Assembly: GCA_011391735.1 (NCBI GenBank)
Contig: JAABPY010000217.1
Coordinates: 1 to 39,088 of the forward strand
DNA: 39,088 nt
Reading direction: 5' to 3'
Origin: Sulfuricurvum sp.
Lineage (GTDB): Bacteria > Campylobacterota > Campylobacteria > Campylobacterales > Sulfurimonadaceae
This document shows, piece by piece, positions 9,993 to 17,917 of the stretch. How positions within the stretch are numbered: the stretch's first letter is position 1; each line of letters begins with the position of its first letter. The position numbers and the translations under genes were made by a program. The notes beneath the pieces were generated by a model, which saw nothing but the letters and a program-made list of their open reading frames with translations, was not told the origin of the DNA and did no database searches.

Positions 9993-11327
9993 TCAATCGG
10001 TTGTAAGGGTAGAAACTTTATTAGAGAGTTCATCTACTTTAATTTTAAAATCTTCATCATTTTTCATCAATTCTTGAATTTTTTTCATGGTATGACTAAC
10101 AGCGGTATGATCTTTCATCCCAAAATATTGCGCCAATTGGGGCATAGAGTTGGGAGTAAGGTTACGTGAGAGGTAAATAGCGATACGACGAGCATAAACA
10201 ATGTTACTGTTACGACTTTTGGAACGAATTTCACTGGGTTTGACATTAAGCTCTTTGGAAACAATTTCCATAATGGTATCAATGGTAATGTTACTTCGTT
10301 TTTCAGCTATTTGCTCTTTGAGAACATTACGGGCAAATTGGATATTAATATCAACACCCATAAGTTGAGAATAAGCATTAAGTTTGGAGAGAATTCCCTC
10401 TATTTCACGGGTATTATTTTCGATAATAGTGGCAACATAGTTAATAACCTCTTTATCGAGTTTAACCCGATTGATTTCACATTTTTTCTTAATAATTTCA
10501 ATTTTTGTCTCAAGCTCAGGAGGTTGAATATCAGCAACCAAACCCCATTCAAATCGGCTTTTTAACCGTTCTTCTAAGCCTCCTATTTTTTTAGGATGTT
10601 TATCAGAAGTAATAATAATTTGCTTATTTTCATTACGTAATGCCTCAAAAGTATGAAAAAATTCCTCTTGAATTTGATTTTTACCACTTAAAAATTGAAT
10701 ATCATCAATAAGAAGTAAATCACATTTTCGATATTTGTCTTTAAACCGATCCATTGTTCGATTACTTAAATGACGACTAAAATCATTCAAAAACTGTTCT
10801 ACGGAGGTGTAAATAACCACTTTTCCTTGAGCTGCCATAACATTCCCAACTGCCTGCATCAAGTGGGTTTTTCCAAGACCAACCCCTCCATAAATGAAGA
10901 GTGGATTGTAAACAATCCCTGGTTTTTCACTGACGCTTTTGGAAGCAACATAGGCAAAATTATTGGATCCCCCAACAACAAAATTTTGAAATGTATAGGA
11001 AGGATTGAGAAGGGTATGGGGTAATTTTTCACCAATAACAGGAGCCAAAGGTGTAGTTGCGGGTGCTGTTGTCGATGTATTCCCTGTTTTGACACCAATT
11101 GTCACCGTTGGTTTTACCCCAGTTTTTATTTCAAAGAGATGTGAAATTTTATGGGAGTATTTTGTCTGTATCCAATTGGCTATAAGAGGGTTTGGAGCAT
11201 AAAAAATGACAAGATTACTTTTAGATTCCTCTTCATTGTACTGGAGCTGTTTTATGTAACGTTTATAGTCAACTTCACTAATTTCATTTTTTAGCATCTG
11301 CAATACCATGCCACCGATGTTATTCAT
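9993..11327 (-). CDS. dnaA: Chromosomal replication initiator DnaA
   Basis: DnaA binds the origin boxes, opens the duplex and loads DnaB helicase. All four domains are visible. An N-terminal interaction domain (about 80 aa) is followed by a short Thr/Pro/Ala-rich linker. The AAA+ domain has Walker A GGVGLGKTHL, Walker B LLIDDIQFL and sensor ITSDKHPKKI. The C-terminal domain has the DnaA signature ARRIAIYLSRNLT and the GMKDHTAVSHTMKKI helix-turn-helix that reads the boxes. I take the ATG at 11327 (444 aa) because GAGGA stands just before it; an ATG four codons earlier (11339) is possible. DnaA-box clusters flank the gene on both sides, and the upstream cluster overlaps its promoter region, so autoregulation is likely. 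Confidence 0.96.
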   Translation of the reverse strand: MNNIGGMVLQMLKNEISEVDYKRYIKQLQYNEEESKSNLVIFYAPNPLIANWIQTKYSHKISHLFEIKTGVKPTVTIGVKTGNTSTTAPATTPLAPVIGEKLPHTLLNPSYTFQNFVVGGSNNFAYVASKSVSEKPGIVYNPLFIYGGVGLGKTHLMQAVGNVMAAQGKVVIYTSVEQFLNDFSRHLSNRTMDRFKDKYRKCDLLLIDDIQFLSGKNQIQEEFFHTFEALRNENKQIIITSDKHPKKIGGLEERLKSRFEWGLVADIQPPELETKIEIIKKKCEINRVKLDKEVINYVATIIENNTREIEGILSKLNAYSQLMGVDINIQFARNVLKEQIAEKRSNITIDTIMEIVSKELNVKPSEIRSKSRNSNIVYARRIAIYLSRNLTPNSMPQLAQYFGMKDHTAVSHTMKKIQELMKNDEDFKIKVDELSNKVSTLTTD

Positions 11328-11342
11328 ATTATTCCTCATCTA

Positions 11343-11452
11343 TGTGAATAGTGTTGAGGAATAATAGCAATATTTCCCTATAATTAGGGATAAATTTAAA
11401 TGTGAATATCTTTATTCACACCTGTGAATAAGTTTTGAATAAATGTGAATGG
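11343..11452. other. DnaA-box cluster between dnaA and ruvC
   Basis: Five boxes are present: TGTGAATAG (11343-11351), TGTGAATAT (11401-11409), TTATTCACA (11412-11420), TGTGAATAA (11423-11431) and TGTGAATGG (11444-11452). The middle three start exactly 11 bases apart, and the fourth follows at 21, so they share one face of the helix. The boxes at 11412 and 11423 form a perfect inverted repeat with a 2-base spacer. A short palindrome, TCCCTA-TAAT-TAGGGA, lies at 11375-11390 and includes a TATAAT hexamer on the plus strand. The region must hold the divergent dnaA and ruvC promoters, so DnaA binding here could both help initiation and control dnaA expression. Confidence 0.78.
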
Positions 11453-11459
11453 AAAAAGT

Positions 11460-11975
11460 ATGACAATTTTAGGGATAGATCCAGGGACACGTAACTGCGG
11501 ATATGCATTAATAAAAATAGAGGGGCAAAAATTTAAACTTATTGAAGCAGGACTTATTAAAATAAAAGCGGAAGGGTTACAATACCAAATCCCTCAAATG
11601 GTGGAAGCAATCGAACACCTTTTTAAACTCCATATTATTGATGAAGTTGCAATGGAAGATATTTTTTATGCCCACAATCCAAAAACAGTATTAAAATTAG
11701 CTCAATTTCGAGGGGCAATTATGCTCAAAATTTTACAAGAGCATGGAATGTTTGCTGAATATACAGCCCTCCAAGTGAAAAAAGCGTTAACAGGAAAAGC
11801 AAAAGCAGCCAAAGAACAAGTAGCATTTATGGTAAAACAAATTTTGGGGATAACAAAAGAGATAAAACCACTCGATATAACGGATGCGATGGCAGTGGCA
11901 ATCACGCATGCACAAAGAGTAAAATTAGAGATAAATCAGAAAAATAGTGTAGTGCGAAACATATCAATTAAATAA
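11460..11975 (+). CDS. ruvC: Holliday junction resolvase RuvC
   Basis: RuvC cuts four-way DNA junctions made during recombination, working with RuvAB. The 171-aa form begins [14 protein letters not shown], with the first catalytic Asp at residue 7. It continues with [20 protein letters not shown] (catalytic Glu) and ends its core with [12 protein letters not shown] (the last catalytic Asp pair), as in the RNase H-like fold of the family. I chose ATG 11460 with GGAAAA upstream. The longer frame starts at GTG 11445, which lies inside a DnaA box and would add five residues before the conserved MxILGID start. Divergent from dnaA; the spacer is packed with DnaA boxes. The call is firm. Confidence 0.95.
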   Translation: MTILGIDPGTRNCGYALIKIEGQKFKLIEAGLIKIKAEGLQYQIPQMVEAIEHLFKLHIIDEVAMEDIFYAHNPKTVLKLAQFRGAIMLKILQEHGMFAEYTALQVKKALTGKAKAAKEQVAFMVKQILGITKEIKPLDITDAMAVAITHAQRVKLEINQKNSVVRNISIK

Positions 11976-12338
11976 AATAGTAATAAACTAAAGAAAGCGA
12001 CCAACACACCAGGAGAGTCGCTTGGTTGTAAGTGTAGCCATATTTTTCTTAGTATTTCTCTACTTTTAAAGGGTAAAAAAGCTTTTAAGAATGACAAAAT
12101 TATTTTATATTCACACTGTGTGTTGATTGTGAATAAATAACTGTTTTTGTAAAATTTTTATACACCATTTTAGAAATTTTTTAGTTCAAAGGGTTTCCGA
12201 AGGATTAAAACTAAAAAAGTGAATAGATCCCAAGAAATAGGGATTTAAAGTGGCTGTTTTGAATAATTGTAGACGCTTTTATACGCATTAAATGGGGCAT
12301 CTAAAAGTTATTCACATCAATTTACTAAAATGTAAATA
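11976..12338. other. Gene-free AT-rich region with four DnaA-type boxes
   Basis: No plausible gene is seen in these 363 bases. DnaA-like boxes occur at 12107-12115 (ATATTCACA), 12128-12136 (TGTGAATAA), 12218-12226 (AGTGAATAG) and 12308-12316 (TTATTCACA). Between them is a very AT-rich stretch (about 12132-12215). Near the ruvC end, AAGCGAC (11995-12001) and GTCGCTT (12017-12023) form a 7-bp stem with a 15-base loop. It lacks a clear T-run, so it is only a weak terminator candidate. The region most likely forms an outer part of the origin, separated from the others by ruvC and dnaA. Confidence 0.6.
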
Positions 12339-13262
12339 TTATACAGCTTGAGTGAGCTTCATAGCTTCAAAACACGTTCTTTTAAAATCCTCTTGAGAAA
12401 CAATATGATAGTAGTGTTCTTTGTACACAAACTCTAAACTGTGAGCATGTAATAACAATCGGTTTGCCCCACTTTTATGAAATCGTTCTTCTGAAGATAT
12501 CTCTTTGTCCAAAAATCGTGCCACATCAATCTCTTCTTGACCATAAATGGGATCACCAACAATAGGATGTTTCACGTGAAACAAATGGACTCGTATTTGA
12601 TGGGTGCGACCTGTTAGGGGAGAAGCTTCAACAAGGGTTATGTTGTGTTTGGGAAAGTATTGAAGAGGCTTTATAAAAGTACGAGACGCTTTCCCTTCAG
12701 GATCAACTTTTACCACCATTCGAACCAGTGTACTTGGATCTTCACGACGCAATAACGGCTCTTGAATATCCATAGGGTGTTCTAAGTGACCATGTACCAT
12801 AGCTATATAACGCTTAGTTATTTGTCTCTCTTCAAACAATAATTTTAGAATACGTTCACTTTTTTTGTTACGGGATGCCAAAACTAAGCCACTTGTCTCT
12901 TGGTCAATTCGGTGGGTAACATTGGCATCATGTCCAAATCGATGTTTGATTTCATCATTAAGTGAGTAAGCGGTACGACGGCTTTGGGGATGGACGAGAA
13001 CACCACTTGGTTTGTCATAAATGGCAAAATCGGGAGCCACAAAAGTTGCAGCAAGACCAAGTGATAACGGTTCAAAACAGATAAAATCAAAATCACCTTC
13101 GATAAATCCCATTTGGTTCGACATAACAATTCCGTTTTGTGATAATCGTCCTTTGGCAATAAGGCGTTGTGCTTCGGGCTGACCAAGACCCAGCTCGCGA
13201 ATTAAAAACAAGAGTGCTTTTTGACGGGTAGGTGCATGAAGTTTTTTAGTGATAAAGGGCAA
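12339..13262 (-). CDS. RluA-family pseudouridine synthase
   Basis: These enzymes isomerise specific uridines in rRNA or tRNA to pseudouridine. The 307-aa product has an N-terminal S4-like RNA-binding segment (LGQPEAQRLIAKGRLSQNG, about residues 28-46). The catalytic core includes AIYDKPSGVLVHP and the signature HRIDQETSGLVLASR, whose Asp (about residue 139) is the catalytic nucleophile. It also has the SPLTGRTHQIRVHLFH strand that is typical of the RluA/RluC/RluD group. Which RNA site it modifies cannot be told from sequence alone. The gene faces the origin region and is divergent from purB with 92 bases between the starts. Confidence 0.9.
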   Translation of the reverse strand: MPFITKKLHAPTRQKALLFLIRELGLGQPEAQRLIAKGRLSQNGIVMSNQMGFIEGDFDFICFEPLSLGLAATFVAPDFAIYDKPSGVLVHPQSRRTAYSLNDEIKHRFGHDANVTHRIDQETSGLVLASRNKKSERILKLLFEERQITKRYIAMVHGHLEHPMDIQEPLLRREDPSTLVRMVVKVDPEGKASRTFIKPLQYFPKHNITLVEASPLTGRTHQIRVHLFHVKHPIVGDPIYGQEEIDVARFLDKEISSEERFHKSGANRLLLHAHSLEFVYKEHYYHIVSQEDFKRTCFEAMKLTQAV

Positions 13263-13354
13263 AATATATTCCTTTGTAAGGGAGGGTTAGATAGACTAAA
13301 GAGATACTTTTAGCGCAGTTTTAAAGCGCATTTTAGCACACTAAGGAAAAAATT

Positions 13355-14698
13355 ATGGTAGATCGTTACAGTAGAGAAGAGATGAAATCCAAATGGAGTA
13401 TTCAAGCAAAGTATCAAGCATGGCTTGATGTTGAAAAAGCAGTGGTGGTTGCGTGGAATAAATTGGGGCTTATCCCTGATGAAGATGCGGCAAAGATCAT
13501 TGCAAACGCAGGATTTAGTGTTGAACGTATTGATGAAATTGAAGCCGTTACTCGACATGATTTAATAGCCTTTACCACATCGGTTTCTGAAACCTTGGGT
13601 GAAGAGAGTCGTTGGTTTCACTATGGGATGACGAGTTCGGATACGGTTGATACAGCTGTTGCATTACAAATGCGTGATTCGTTAACCCTTATCATCGACG
13701 ATGTTAAAATGGTGATGGAGTCGATTAAGCTTCGAGCCATTGAGCATAAAATGACACTGATGGTTGGACGCAGTCACGGTATTCATGGAGAGCCGATCAC
13801 GTTTGGTTTGGTGTTGGCCGTATGGTATGACGAAATGGCACGACATCTTACAAACTTGGAACAAACGATGGAAGTTATTGCTGTTGGGCAAGTATCGGGA
13901 GCTATGGGAAATTTTGCCCACGCACCGTTAGAACTTGAAGAGTATACATGTGAGGCATTAGGACTAAAACCTGCCCCCGTTTCCAACCAAGTTATTCAAC
14001 GTGACCGTTATGCCCGCCTTGCCTCTGCGTTAGCGTTGTTAGCTAGTTCGATTGAAAAATTTGCGGTACAAGTGCGCCATTGGCAACGTACTGAAGTATA
14101 TGAGTGTGAAGAATATTTTGCTGTTGGACAAAAAGGTTCATCGGCAATGCCTCATAAGCGTAACCCGATTTTAACAGAGAATATAACAGGGCTTGCCCGT
14201 ATGGTTCGCTCGTATGCCGTCCCTGCGATGGAAAACGTCGCATTATGGCATGAGCGTGATATTTCTCACAGCTCTACTGAGCGTTTTTGGCTTCCTGATA
14301 GTTTTGTGACCTCTGATTTCATGTTGCATCGTTTTAATAGTGTTATCAGTAAGCTCGTCGTTTATCCTGAAAATATGATGCGCAATCTTAATCTAACGGG
14401 TGGGTTAGTTTTCTCCCAACGGGTACTTCTTGAACTTCCTCTTAAAGGGGTAAGTCGTGAAGATGCCTACCGTATCGTTCAACGCAATGCGATGAAAGTA
14501 TGGGAAGGATTGCAACACGGGAAAAGTGCAACCAATGAAAAAGGGGAGAGTTTGTATCTTCAATATTTGTTAGCCGATAATGAATTAGCTCAGAGTTTGA
14601 GTGAAGAGGCTATTCGTGAATGTTTCAATTTTGACTATTACACAAAAAATGTAGGGCGTATTTTTGATCGTGTCTTTAAGGAGTCTGCACAATGCTAA
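13355..14698 (+). CDS. purB: Adenylosuccinate lyase
   Basis: PurB removes fumarate from SAICAR and from adenylosuccinate in purine synthesis. The 447-aa protein begins VDRYSREEMKSKWS, typical of the family. It carries the conserved TSSDTVDTA and GRSHGIHGEPITFG blocks and the superfamily signature loop GSSAMPHKRNP (about residues 262-272), which holds the catalytic Ser. A strong AAGGAA ribosome site lies before the ATG. The last 7 bases overlap the start of nrdA, so purine and deoxynucleotide synthesis genes are probably co-translated here. The identification is firm. Confidence 0.96.
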   Translation: MVDRYSREEMKSKWSIQAKYQAWLDVEKAVVVAWNKLGLIPDEDAAKIIANAGFSVERIDEIEAVTRHDLIAFTTSVSETLGEESRWFHYGMTSSDTVDTAVALQMRDSLTLIIDDVKMVMESIKLRAIEHKMTLMVGRSHGIHGEPITFGLVLAVWYDEMARHLTNLEQTMEVIAVGQVSGAMGNFAHAPLELEEYTCEALGLKPAPVSNQVIQRDRYARLASALALLASSIEKFAVQVRHWQRTEVYECEEYFAVGQKGSSAMPHKRNPILTENITGLARMVRSYAVPAMENVALWHERDISHSSTERFWLPDSFVTSDFMLHRFNSVISKLVVYPENMMRNLNLTGGLVFSQRVLLELPLKGVSREDAYRIVQRNAMKVWEGLQHGKSATNEKGESLYLQYLLADNELAQSLSEEAIRECFNFDYYTKNVGRIFDRVFKESAQC

Positions 14699-17058
14699 CG
14701 ATTATCAAACGCAATGGTCGTCGTGAATCATTGGATATCAGCAAAATACAAAAATACACATCAGCAGCGGTTAGTGGATTGACAAATGTATCCCAAAGTG
14801 AACTGGAACTGGATGCTCATATACAGTTTCGTGATGGTATTGCAAGTCATGAAATTCAAAATACCCTTATCAAAACAGCGGTTGATAAAATCGATATTGA
14901 CAGTCCGAACTGGACGTTTGTTGCATCTCGTCTCTTCTTATACGATTTATATCACCGTGTTAATGGATTTACAGGGTATGGAAGTTTATTAAATTATTTC
15001 GAACGGTGTGAATCAGAGGGGCGTATTCTTCTAGGGCTAAAAGAAAAATATGATCTAACTGAATTGGAAAAACACATTGTCCCTGATCGTGATTTGGAAT
15101 TCAATTATCTCGGAGTAAAAACACTTTATGACCGTTATTTGATCAAAGATCGTAAAGGTGATCCGATTGAACTGCCTCAGCATATGTTTATGGCGGTAGC
15201 AATGTTCTTGGCACAAAATGAGGAAGATGCTCAAGGGTGGGCGATCAAGTTTTATGACATGATGTCGAAATTCGAAGTGATGATGGCTACCCCTACGTTG
15301 TCCAATGCACGGACAACGCGTCATCAGCTTAGTTCATGCTATATTGGTTCTAGTCCTGATAACATCGAGGGAATTTTTGATGCCTATAAAGAGATGGCAC
15401 TTCTTTCGAAATTTGGTGGCGGTATTGGTTGGGATTGGACGCAGGTACGTGCTATGGGTTCGTTTATCGACGGACACAAAAATGCAGCTGGGGGGACGGT
15501 TCCCTTTTTGAAAATCACCAACGATATTGCTATTGCGGTGGATCAATTGGGTACTCGTAAAGGGGCAATTGCTGTCTACCTTGAGCCGTGGCATATGGAT
15601 ATTAAAGACTTCCTTGATATTAAGAAAAACTCAGGGGAAGAGCGACGACGGGCTCATGATTTGTTCCCTGCTTTGTGGATCAATGATATGTTTATGAAAC
15701 GGGTTCTTGAAGATGGTATTTGGACGATGTTTGACCCTTATGATGTCAAAGAGTTAACGGAGCTTCATGGGGATGCGTTTGAAAAACGGTATTTGGAATT
15801 GGAACATGACACCTCAATCCTCAAGGAACATATTAAAGCCAAAGATTTATGGAAACGAATCCTTACGAGTTATTTCGAGTCGGGGAGCCCCTTTTTGTGT
15901 TTTAAAGATAGTGCTAACCGTGCTAATCCAAATGACCATTACGGGATTATTCGTAGTTCCAATCTTTGTACGGAGATTTTTCAAAACACCCAACCTAACC
16001 ACTATTTGATCAAAGTAAAATTCGAAGATGGATCGTTTGTTACCTATGAAGAGGATGAATTGGTGAGGGTTGACAGCGGTATTGAAAAAACGGCGAATAA
16101 AGTTACCGCCCTTGATTCACTCGGAGGACGACCCATTTATATCGTGGAAAAAGAGAAAGTGGATGGGGCAACGGCGGTGTGTAATCTAGCTTCCGTCAAT
16201 CTCTCTCGTATCCATACCAAAGAGGATATTGACCGCATCGTCCCTATTGCTATTCGTGCTTTGGACAATGTAATTGATCTCAATTTTTACCCCCTTGAAA
16301 AAGTGAAACGAACCAATATGCGTAGCCGTGCTATCGGTTTGGGTGTTATGGGTGAGGCACAAATGTTAGCGGAACAAAAAATACTTTGGGGGACACAAGA
16401 ACACTTTGATAAGATTGATGAAGTGATGGAGGCGGTGAGTTATAACGCTATTAAAGCTTCCTCTGATTTGGCAGTGGAAAAAGGATCCTACGCTGAGTAT
16501 AACGGTTCGAAGTGGAGTCGTGGAATTTTGCCGATGGATCACGCTAGCTCTGAAGTACGAAAACTTGTTGATCGAGGTGGATTATTCGCCCCTCATTATG
16601 AATGGGATGTTCTACGTGAAACAATCAAAAAACAAGGGATGCGTAATGGGTATCTGATGGCAATTGCCCCGACGAGTTCAATTTCTATTCTGACGGGGAC
16701 GACGCAAACGATTGAACCTGTCTACAAACGTAAATGGTTTGAGGAAAATTTATCAGGACTTATCCCTGTTGTAGCTCCTAAACTCTCTCCCGATACGTGG
16801 GGATACTATACTCCTGCGTACGATTTGGATCAGACGATTTTGATCAAAGCAGCAGCGATACGACAAAAATGGATTGACCAAGGGCAAAGTCTCAATATCT
16901 TTATCACCCTTGATAAAGCCAGTGGTAAATATCTTAATGACATTTATATGCTCGCATGGAAGCTCGGTCTCAAATCAACCTACTATCTTCGTTCTCAATC
17001 GCCAGAGCAAAAACAAGATACCGCTGATCGCTCTATGGAGTGTGACGGGTGCCAGTGA
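14692..17058 (+). CDS. nrdA: Ribonucleoside-diphosphate reductase, alpha subunit (class Ia type)
   Basis: NrdA reduces ribonucleotides to deoxyribonucleotides together with a radical-generating beta subunit that is not in this window. The 788-aa chain has an N-terminal ATP-cone (IIKRNGRRESLDISKIQKY). The active-site cysteine of LSSCYIG pairs with that of CNLASVNLS, and NLCTEIF gives the Asn-Cys-Glu catalytic triad. The YYLRSQSP region carries the radical-transfer tyrosines, and the tail MECDGCQ holds the shuttle cysteine pair. Between NLCTEIF and CNLASVNLS lies an insert of some 60-70 residues (YLIKVKFEDGSFVTYEEDEL and on), longer than in E. coli; I recall similar inserts in Helicobacter homologues. 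Overlaps purB at its start and a small gene at its end. Confidence 0.95.
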   Translation: MLTIIKRNGRRESLDISKIQKYTSAAVSGLTNVSQSELELDAHIQFRDGIASHEIQNTLIKTAVDKIDIDSPNWTFVASRLFLYDLYHRVNGFTGYGSLLNYFERCESEGRILLGLKEKYDLTELEKHIVPDRDLEFNYLGVKTLYDRYLIKDRKGDPIELPQHMFMAVAMFLAQNEEDAQGWAIKFYDMMSKFEVMMATPTLSNARTTRHQLSSCYIGSSPDNIEGIFDAYKEMALLSKFGGGIGWDWTQVRAMGSFIDGHKNAAGGTVPFLKITNDIAIAVDQLGTRKGAIAVYLEPWHMDIKDFLDIKKNSGEERRRAHDLFPALWINDMFMKRVLEDGIWTMFDPYDVKELTELHGDAFEKRYLELEHDTSILKEHIKAKDLWKRILTSYFESGSPFLCFKDSANRANPNDHYGIIRSSNLCTEIFQNTQPNHYLIKVKFEDGSFVTYEEDELVRVDSGIEKTANKVTALDSLGGRPIYIVEKEKVDGATAVCNLASVNLSRIHTKEDIDRIVPIAIRALDNVIDLNFYPLEKVKRTNMRSRAIGLGVMGEAQMLAEQKILWGTQEHFDKIDEVMEAVSYNAIKASSDLAVEKGSYAEYNGSKWSRGILPMDHASSEVRKLVDRGGLFAPHYEWDVLRETIKKQGMRNGYLMAIAPTSSISILTGTTQTIEPVYKRKWFEENLSGLIPVVAPKLSPDTWGYYTPAYDLDQTILIKAAAIRQKWIDQGQSLNIFITLDKASGKYLNDIYMLAWKLGLKSTYYLRSQSPEQKQDTADRSMECDGCQ

Positions 17059-17420
17059 AGCCATTGAAGACTTCTTCGCTAACGCCATTGTTAGTGAGAC
17101 TGGATCACCTCTGTGGGGGTGATCTTTGTTCCATTACTACACTCTCCCCTACTTCTCTCTCGATTAGATTCAGTGTTCAAGATAGTGCTCGTGGATATGA
17201 CTGGATTGATATACAGTTTGTTGTTAGTGGTGTGAGTAATGCCAAACTGGTGAGTGATAACGTCTTGTCCTCTCTTGATATGTCTGAGGGGATTACAGTT
17301 GAAATAAATGCTAACACGTGTGCCTTAGCAATCGGGGCGTATAAAGGGCGTGTTAATGAGGCACCACTTTATATTATGGGGACTTCGATGGCGTATGAAG
17401 AGTTGCCGTTTAGTGGGTAA
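17049..17420 (+). CDS. Small protein of unknown function overlapping nrdA
   Basis: A 123-aa frame begins at GTG 17049, with GGAG 8 bases upstream inside the end of nrdA. A second GTG at 17055 overlaps the nrdA stop as GTGA. The sequence shows no signal peptide or membrane segment. It has alternating strands (SIRFSVQDSARGYDWIDIQFVVSG, EGITVEINANTCALAIGAYKGRV) and a terminal SMAYEELPF segment, suggesting a small beta-rich domain. I do not recognise a family. The overlap implies coupling to nrdA, but no role in nucleotide metabolism can be claimed. Confidence 0.65.
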   Translation: MPVKPLKTSSLTPLLVRLDHLCGGDLCSITTLSPTSLSIRFSVQDSARGYDWIDIQFVVSGVSNAKLVSDNVLSSLDMSEGITVEINANTCALAIGAYKGRVNEAPLYIMGTSMAYEELPFSG

Positions 17421-17491
17421 GTTAATTGAAAAATTAGATGGTACGTTTTTTGCTTAAGCTATAGAAAAACCAATAGTTAGGCAGCGGATCA

Positions 17492-17917
17492 TTGAAAACA
17501 TTTTTAGGACTCTTTTTTCTTTTTAGCACTGTTGTGTATGGGGCGTACAACCCTTTTTTCAGTGACACTGCTCCTGCCAAGAAAATCGCCAAACCTGAAC
17601 GTACCCTCATCCCCCCTCCTCGAATGTTTGCCCCTTTACCAATGCTTCCCCCTCCTCCTGCTATCAATGCGGAAATAAAGCCCCCTCAAACTCCTATTGC
17701 TATGCGCTATTTTGGGTATATCGAAAGTGATAAGGGGAGATTTGCATTGGTAAAAGTACAAGAGAGTACGATTGTTTTAAAGGAGAATAATCGAATTTAT
17801 TTGAACAGTGTCCCCTATTTCGTTCGAGAGATTAACAGTAATATGGTGCTGTTGGAAGATGGATTAAAACAGATGAAAAGTATCTACTTTAGTGGTGAGA
17901 TGGAGAGTCAGCGATGA
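17492..17917 (+). CDS. Periplasmic pilus/secretion accessory protein (CtsR-like position)
   Basis: The 141-aa product has a signal peptide (KTFLGLFFLFSTVVYGAY) and a very proline-rich linker (about residues 40-67). A small beta domain of some 70 residues follows (MRYFGYIESDKGRFALVKV, SVPYFVREINSNMVLLEDGL). This layout recalls PilP/GspC-type proteins, which link inner-membrane parts to the secretin. It also recalls CtsR, which precedes the secretin CtsD in the Campylobacter transformation locus. The start is TTG with only a weak upstream ribosome site. Its stop overlaps the next ATG as ATGA. The gene is well supported; the role is inferred from architecture and neighbours. Confidence 0.72.
   Translation: MKTFLGLFFLFSTVVYGAYNPFFSDTAPAKKIAKPERTLIPPPRMFAPLPMLPPPPAINAEIKPPQTPIAMRYFGYIESDKGRFALVKVQESTIVLKENNRIYLNSVPYFVREINSNMVLLEDGLKQMKSIYFSGEMESQR

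Noticed and set aside
11995-12023. An intrinsic terminator after ruvC
   Set aside because: There is a 7-bp stem, but the loop is long (15 bases) and no T-run follows, so it is only noted as a hairpin.
17421-17491. A hairpin terminator between the small nrdA-linked gene and the secretin cluster
   Set aside because: There are T-rich stretches but no stem of useful length; a promoter for the cluster may be here, but no clear hexamer pair is visible.
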